This document shows positions 61,990-64,000 of a stretch of DNA of 64,000 nt, one piece after another. A model generated the notes under the pieces. The model did not search any database, was not told the origin of the DNA, and worked only from the letters and a program-made list of their open reading frames with translations. Within the stretch, counting starts at the first letter, position 1; every line of letters begins with the position of its first letter. A program made the translations under genes and the position numbers. The DNA comes from Sphingobacteriales bacterium (GTDB taxonomy: Bacteria; Bacteroidota; Bacteroidia; Chitinophagales; CAIOSU01), in NCBI GenBank assembly GCA_027486795.1, contig JAIXOI010000004.1, positions 1 to 64,000 of the forward strand, given 5' to 3'.

Positions 61990-63866
61990 AACTTCGATAA
62001 TTTGGCAAACTTACTTCCATTAATCCCATTCAATCTAACAAGGTAAATACCTTTCGGAAGAGAAGAAATATCTAACTGGTAGCGGAGGGAGTTGTCGGCA
62101 ATTGGTGTCTCCATTACCTGTTTGCCACTTGCATCAAATAACGCTAAGGCACTAAACTCTCCATAAGGTACAATAATGGTTACGATGCTTTGAGCCGGGT
62201 TTGGGTAAACAATTAAGCGGTTGTCGGCCAGTTCAGTTATACCTACACCTGGGTTGCGCATTACGCTTACATACACGATGGTATCGGCAGCACACCCTGC
62301 GGCAGTGGTGTAGCGGTAAGTAATGGCAACCGAATCGTTGGCGCCGGCCTGCGACGGCGAGAACCAAGTGTTGTTATTGCCATCGGTGCTTACACCACGG
62401 CCACTGAAAATACCTGTTGCGGGCGACGCTGATATTTGAACTGGAGCATCAGTATCTAAATATCCGGCGCCCAAACCCACGATGCTTGCGGGTTCCGGCA
62501 TTTCTACCACAGCCGATACGGCTACCAACTCACTGGGGCACTGAAAACTAGTGCCTCCTACAGTGGTTACACTTTGCACATATACGGTTGTGTTCTGCCT
62601 CAAAGTATCGATAATGTAAGTTGCTCCTACTTGAAGCAACGTATCGCCGTTAGCATTGTTATACCAATTATAAATTGTGCCACCGGCAGCAGCCAAAGTA
62701 GCATCGGCACCAAGGCAAGTGGTATCGCCAATAGCGATTGGCGTTAAGGGGGTTATTTGGGTAATAGTAACTGTATCTGAATAAGCAACCCCGCAAGGGC
62801 TGGTTACTTGCACAAAGTAATCGCCGGGTTGGGTTGCGGTAATACTTTGTGTGCTCAATCCGTTCGACCATTGATATGCCGAACCCGGGCTGGCAGTGAG
62901 GGTTACGCTACTATTGTTGCATAAATACGGATCGCTTGATAAGGTTAAGCTAGCAGTAGTGCCGCTTTGAGGTGTTTGTTTGGTTAAGGTAATAGGAATA
63001 GCGGTCCAGTTGTTGTTGTCATTTGTTTCCAAGAAATTATTCCTAGGGTCAACTTGGGCCACTATCCAATAATCACCATTACAGGTGCCAGGTGGTATAT
63101 CAATCCACATACCATCAAGATATTGGCTGTATATATCCACGTATCCAACCGATATGCCCTGCTCAATTGGGTTGCAGCTGTATACGCCACCGCCCATACC
63201 AAAGTTTGGGATATTGGTGCTGGTAATGATGTTGCCTTTATTGTAATGGTGGTCGTCTCGGCAATCGCCATAGGAGGCATTGCAATTGCTTAAGTCCATC
63301 AAACAAAACCCGATTTTGGCGCCTGTACCAATAATGGGCCATTGCAAGGTGTCTGGTTGGTTGGGGTCCTCCATGCGCAACGAAAAGCTAACCCAATCAT
63401 CAACATGGTTGTGCCCATGGCCTGGATGATATGTTTGGCCGCCGGCCCATCGGTCGGTGTAGGTTACTATATTGCCGTTTCGGTGATAAATGCGCTGTTT
63501 GAGTAAGTTGGTAGGTTCTGTGCCATTGGGGCAAGTAATAATCGATCGGGTAGGGTCGTAAATAGTATCGGTGCCGCAAATGAAATAATCGGTACCCAAA
63601 ACCGTGAACGAACCGAAGCCCATATTAGGTGTAGAGCCTGTTACGCGCAACCTTCCATCATCGGCGCCATTGCCGGTTTGAGAATATTCGGTAGGGGTGT
63701 CGGTAATTAAACCATACCACGATATCATAATATCGGGCAACAAATCGCAGTTGGTGGTGCCATCGGGGCAAAGGCAATTGGTGCCATTGGTAGTAGAGCA
63801 CGGCTGGCTATAACTGTAAGTGCTAAACGTAAATATTGCTACTAATATTAAGTACAGGTGTTTCAT
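61986..63866 (-). CDS. Lysyl-oxidase-like secreted protein with type IX sorting domain
   Basis: About 626 residues from the ATG at 63866 (MKHLYLILVAIFTFSTYS, signal). The first 300 residues resemble the lysyl oxidase catalytic domain: the copper-binding cluster YHPGHGHNHVDDWVSFSL (near residue 150) and, near residue 240, QGISVGYVDIYSQYLDGMW with WIDIPPG, then VAQVDPRNNFLETND. Eukaryotic LOX has matching QGIS..DTY..IDCQWIDI and NP.. segments, where the Tyr becomes the quinone cofactor. Ig-like domains (SAYQWSNGLSTQSI) and a type A CTD (LIVYPNPAQSIVTIIV) follow. Amine oxidation is plausible but untested. The remaining 134 bp to the window end show nothing. Confidence 0.8.
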   Translation of the reverse strand: MKHLYLILVAIFTFSTYSYSQPCSTTNGTNCLCPDGTTNCDLLPDIMISWYGLITDTPTEYSQTGNGADDGRLRVTGSTPNMGFGSFTVLGTDYFICGTDTIYDPTRSIITCPNGTEPTNLLKQRIYHRNGNIVTYTDRWAGGQTYHPGHGHNHVDDWVSFSLRMEDPNQPDTLQWPIIGTGAKIGFCLMDLSNCNASYGDCRDDHHYNKGNIITSTNIPNFGMGGGVYSCNPIEQGISVGYVDIYSQYLDGMWIDIPPGTCNGDYWIVAQVDPRNNFLETNDNNNWTAIPITLTKQTPQSGTTASLTLSSDPYLCNNSSVTLTASPGSAYQWSNGLSTQSITATQPGDYFVQVTSPCGVAYSDTVTITQITPLTPIAIGDTTCLGADATLAAAGGTIYNWYNNANGDTLLQVGATYIIDTLRQNTTVYVQSVTTVGGTSFQCPSELVAVSAVVEMPEPASIVGLGAGYLDTDAPVQISASPATGIFSGRGVSTDGNNNTWFSPSQAGANDSVAITYRYTTAAGCAADTIVYVSVMRNPGVGITELADNRLIVYPNPAQSIVTIIVPYGEFSALALFDASGKQVMETPIADNSLRYQLDISSLPKGIYLVRLNGINGSKFAKLSKL

Positions 63867-64000
63867 CGCTATAACTCTTAAACACAAGTTAACAATAAAT
63901 AACCAAGTTGGCAATTGCCCGCTGCACAAAGCTTTTAAAATTGATTGACCGAAAATTGGGCTCATTGGTCGAAAAACTTATGTTACAACATTGATTTGGC

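Overview
The window comes from a member of the Bacteroidota. The evidence is five proteins with type A (YPNP-type) and one with type B C-terminal sorting domains of the type IX secretion system, a giant SprB-repeat adhesin paired with a PorP/SprF protein, a short primary sigma factor of the Bacteroidetes type, a bacterial geranylgeranylglyceryl-phosphate synthase, and the lack of clear Shine-Dalgarno sequences. A three-gene mevalonate operon is present. I cannot fix the order or family.

Positions 1-12157 look like an accessory island. They hold a compact type II-C CRISPR-Cas system: a divergent tracrRNA at 52-235, cas9, cas1, cas2, and an array of 39 repeats and 38 spacers at 5321-7861. Next come a small XRE regulator with a palindromic operator, a type IX-secreted protein, a membrane SGNH hydrolase and a tyrosine integrase. 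The island stops at the 3' half of a tRNA-Arg(UCU), 12112-12157, which has no 5' half and is the expected remnant of integration into a tRNA gene. The left end is outside the window. The tracrRNA fixes the crRNA sense as the minus strand, the same strand as the XRE gene that abuts the far end of the array. Two spacers (25 and 27) are near-identical and differ by one base four nucleotides from the PAM-proximal end.

Positions 12158-49910 are mostly chromosomal housekeeping genes: a glycosyltransferase, an Opp-type permease, a SpoIIE phosphatase, 3-hydroxyanthranilate dioxygenase, an SDR, the mevalonate operon, aldehyde dehydrogenases, thyA-folA, rsgA with GGGPS, PadR with PspC, xerD, rpoD, a YihY membrane protein, tRNA-Met and NDH-2. 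Scattered among them are AT-rich genes of unknown function, a stop-interrupted coiled-coil gene (21057-21929), a decayed groEL 3' end (29580-29757) and a candidate structured RNA (25840-25998). Many spacers here are filled by degenerate tandem repeats with a strict 7-bp period whose unit differs from locus to locus and which often abut start or stop codons. I consider these the least explained structure in the window.

Positions 50097-63866 form a surface and secretion region: a 2394-residue adhesin with 19 SprB repeats behind an 11-bp inverted repeat, a PorP/SprF barrel fused to a coiled coil and SPOR-like domain, a lipoprotein, a choice-of-anchor/PKD protein, a propeller protein and a lysyl-oxidase-like protein.
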